From DATHYU01 sp033722675 (GTDB lineage: Bacteria > Actinomycetota > Acidimicrobiia > Spongiisociales > UBA11373), in the NCBI GenBank assembly GCA_033722675.1, contig JAWVYO010000070.1, forward strand, positions 1-12,795: 12,795 nucleotides of DNA, in the 5' to 3' direction. Both the position numbers and the translations under genes were made by a program. The notes under the pieces were generated by a model. It was not told the origin of the DNA, made no database searches, and worked only from the letters and a program-made list of their open reading frames with translations. Each line of letters opens with the position of its first letter. Positions within the stretch are counted from its first letter, which is position 1. Below, one piece after another: positions 12,782-12,795 of this stretch.

Positions 12782-12795
12782 CGGCACGGCCGTAC

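Noticed and set aside
1..12795. tRNA or rRNA genes, CRISPR repeats, transposases, phage genes or attachment sites
   Set aside because: No recognisable signature was seen in reading either strand; coding density is nearly complete and gaps are short (the longest is 117 bases).

Overview
This is a gene-dense, very GC-rich window. It looks like a chromosomal segment of a high-GC actinobacterium. The two-component pair resembles mycobacterial DosS/DosR, stop-start overlaps are of the GTGA type, start codons include many GTGs, and TANNNT -10 boxes sit directly upstream of several genes. Placement in an Acidimicrobiia-like group is a guess; the phylum is better supported. No RNA genes, insertion sequences, CRISPR arrays or phage genes were seen.

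Left half (1-5517): a stress or redox-signalling neighbourhood. On the minus strand, a short DosS-like GAF sensor histidine kinase (1649-2788) is followed by a sulfide:quinone-reductase-like flavoprotein with no cysteine (329-1543) and a partial pyridoxamine-phosphate-oxidase-like flavin protein (1-341) that runs off the window. Divergently, on the plus strand, lie a DosR-like response regulator (2884-3597), a universal stress protein (3594-4025), a CBS-CBS-BON protein (4034-4684) and an alpha/beta hydrolase (4684-5517), packed with overlaps. The gene content recalls the mycobacterial dormancy (DosR) region, where the sensor, regulator, a universal stress protein, flavin proteins and a CBS protein belong to one regulon.

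Right half (5560-12781): a menaquinone biosynthesis cluster. menF (plus strand) converges stop-to-stop with menD. A minus-strand series menB, menA, azlC, azlD, menD follows, and menE is divergent from menB. A predicted branched-chain amino-acid exporter (azlCD) is inserted between menA and menD. Together these genes cover chorismate to isochorismate (MenF), SEPHCHC formation (MenD), OSB activation (MenE), naphthoate ring closure (MenB) and prenylation (MenA). menC and a certain menH are not in the window; the hydrolase at 4684-5517 is only a weak menH candidate.

Most interesting points: (1) the kinase keeps, in one GAF domain, the residues that align with the heme ligand and distal Tyr of DosS, with Gly where the O2-sensor DosT has Gly; (2) this module adjoins the menaquinone genes and a quinone-reductase-like protein, suggesting (inference only) a link between O2 or quinone redox sensing and the respiratory quinone; (3) menD has no ATG, GTG or TTG ahead of its essential N-terminal motif and may start at ATC on a leaderless transcript; (4) MenE lacks the usual C-terminal catalytic lysine; (5) the SQR-like enzyme lacks the SQR redox cysteines.
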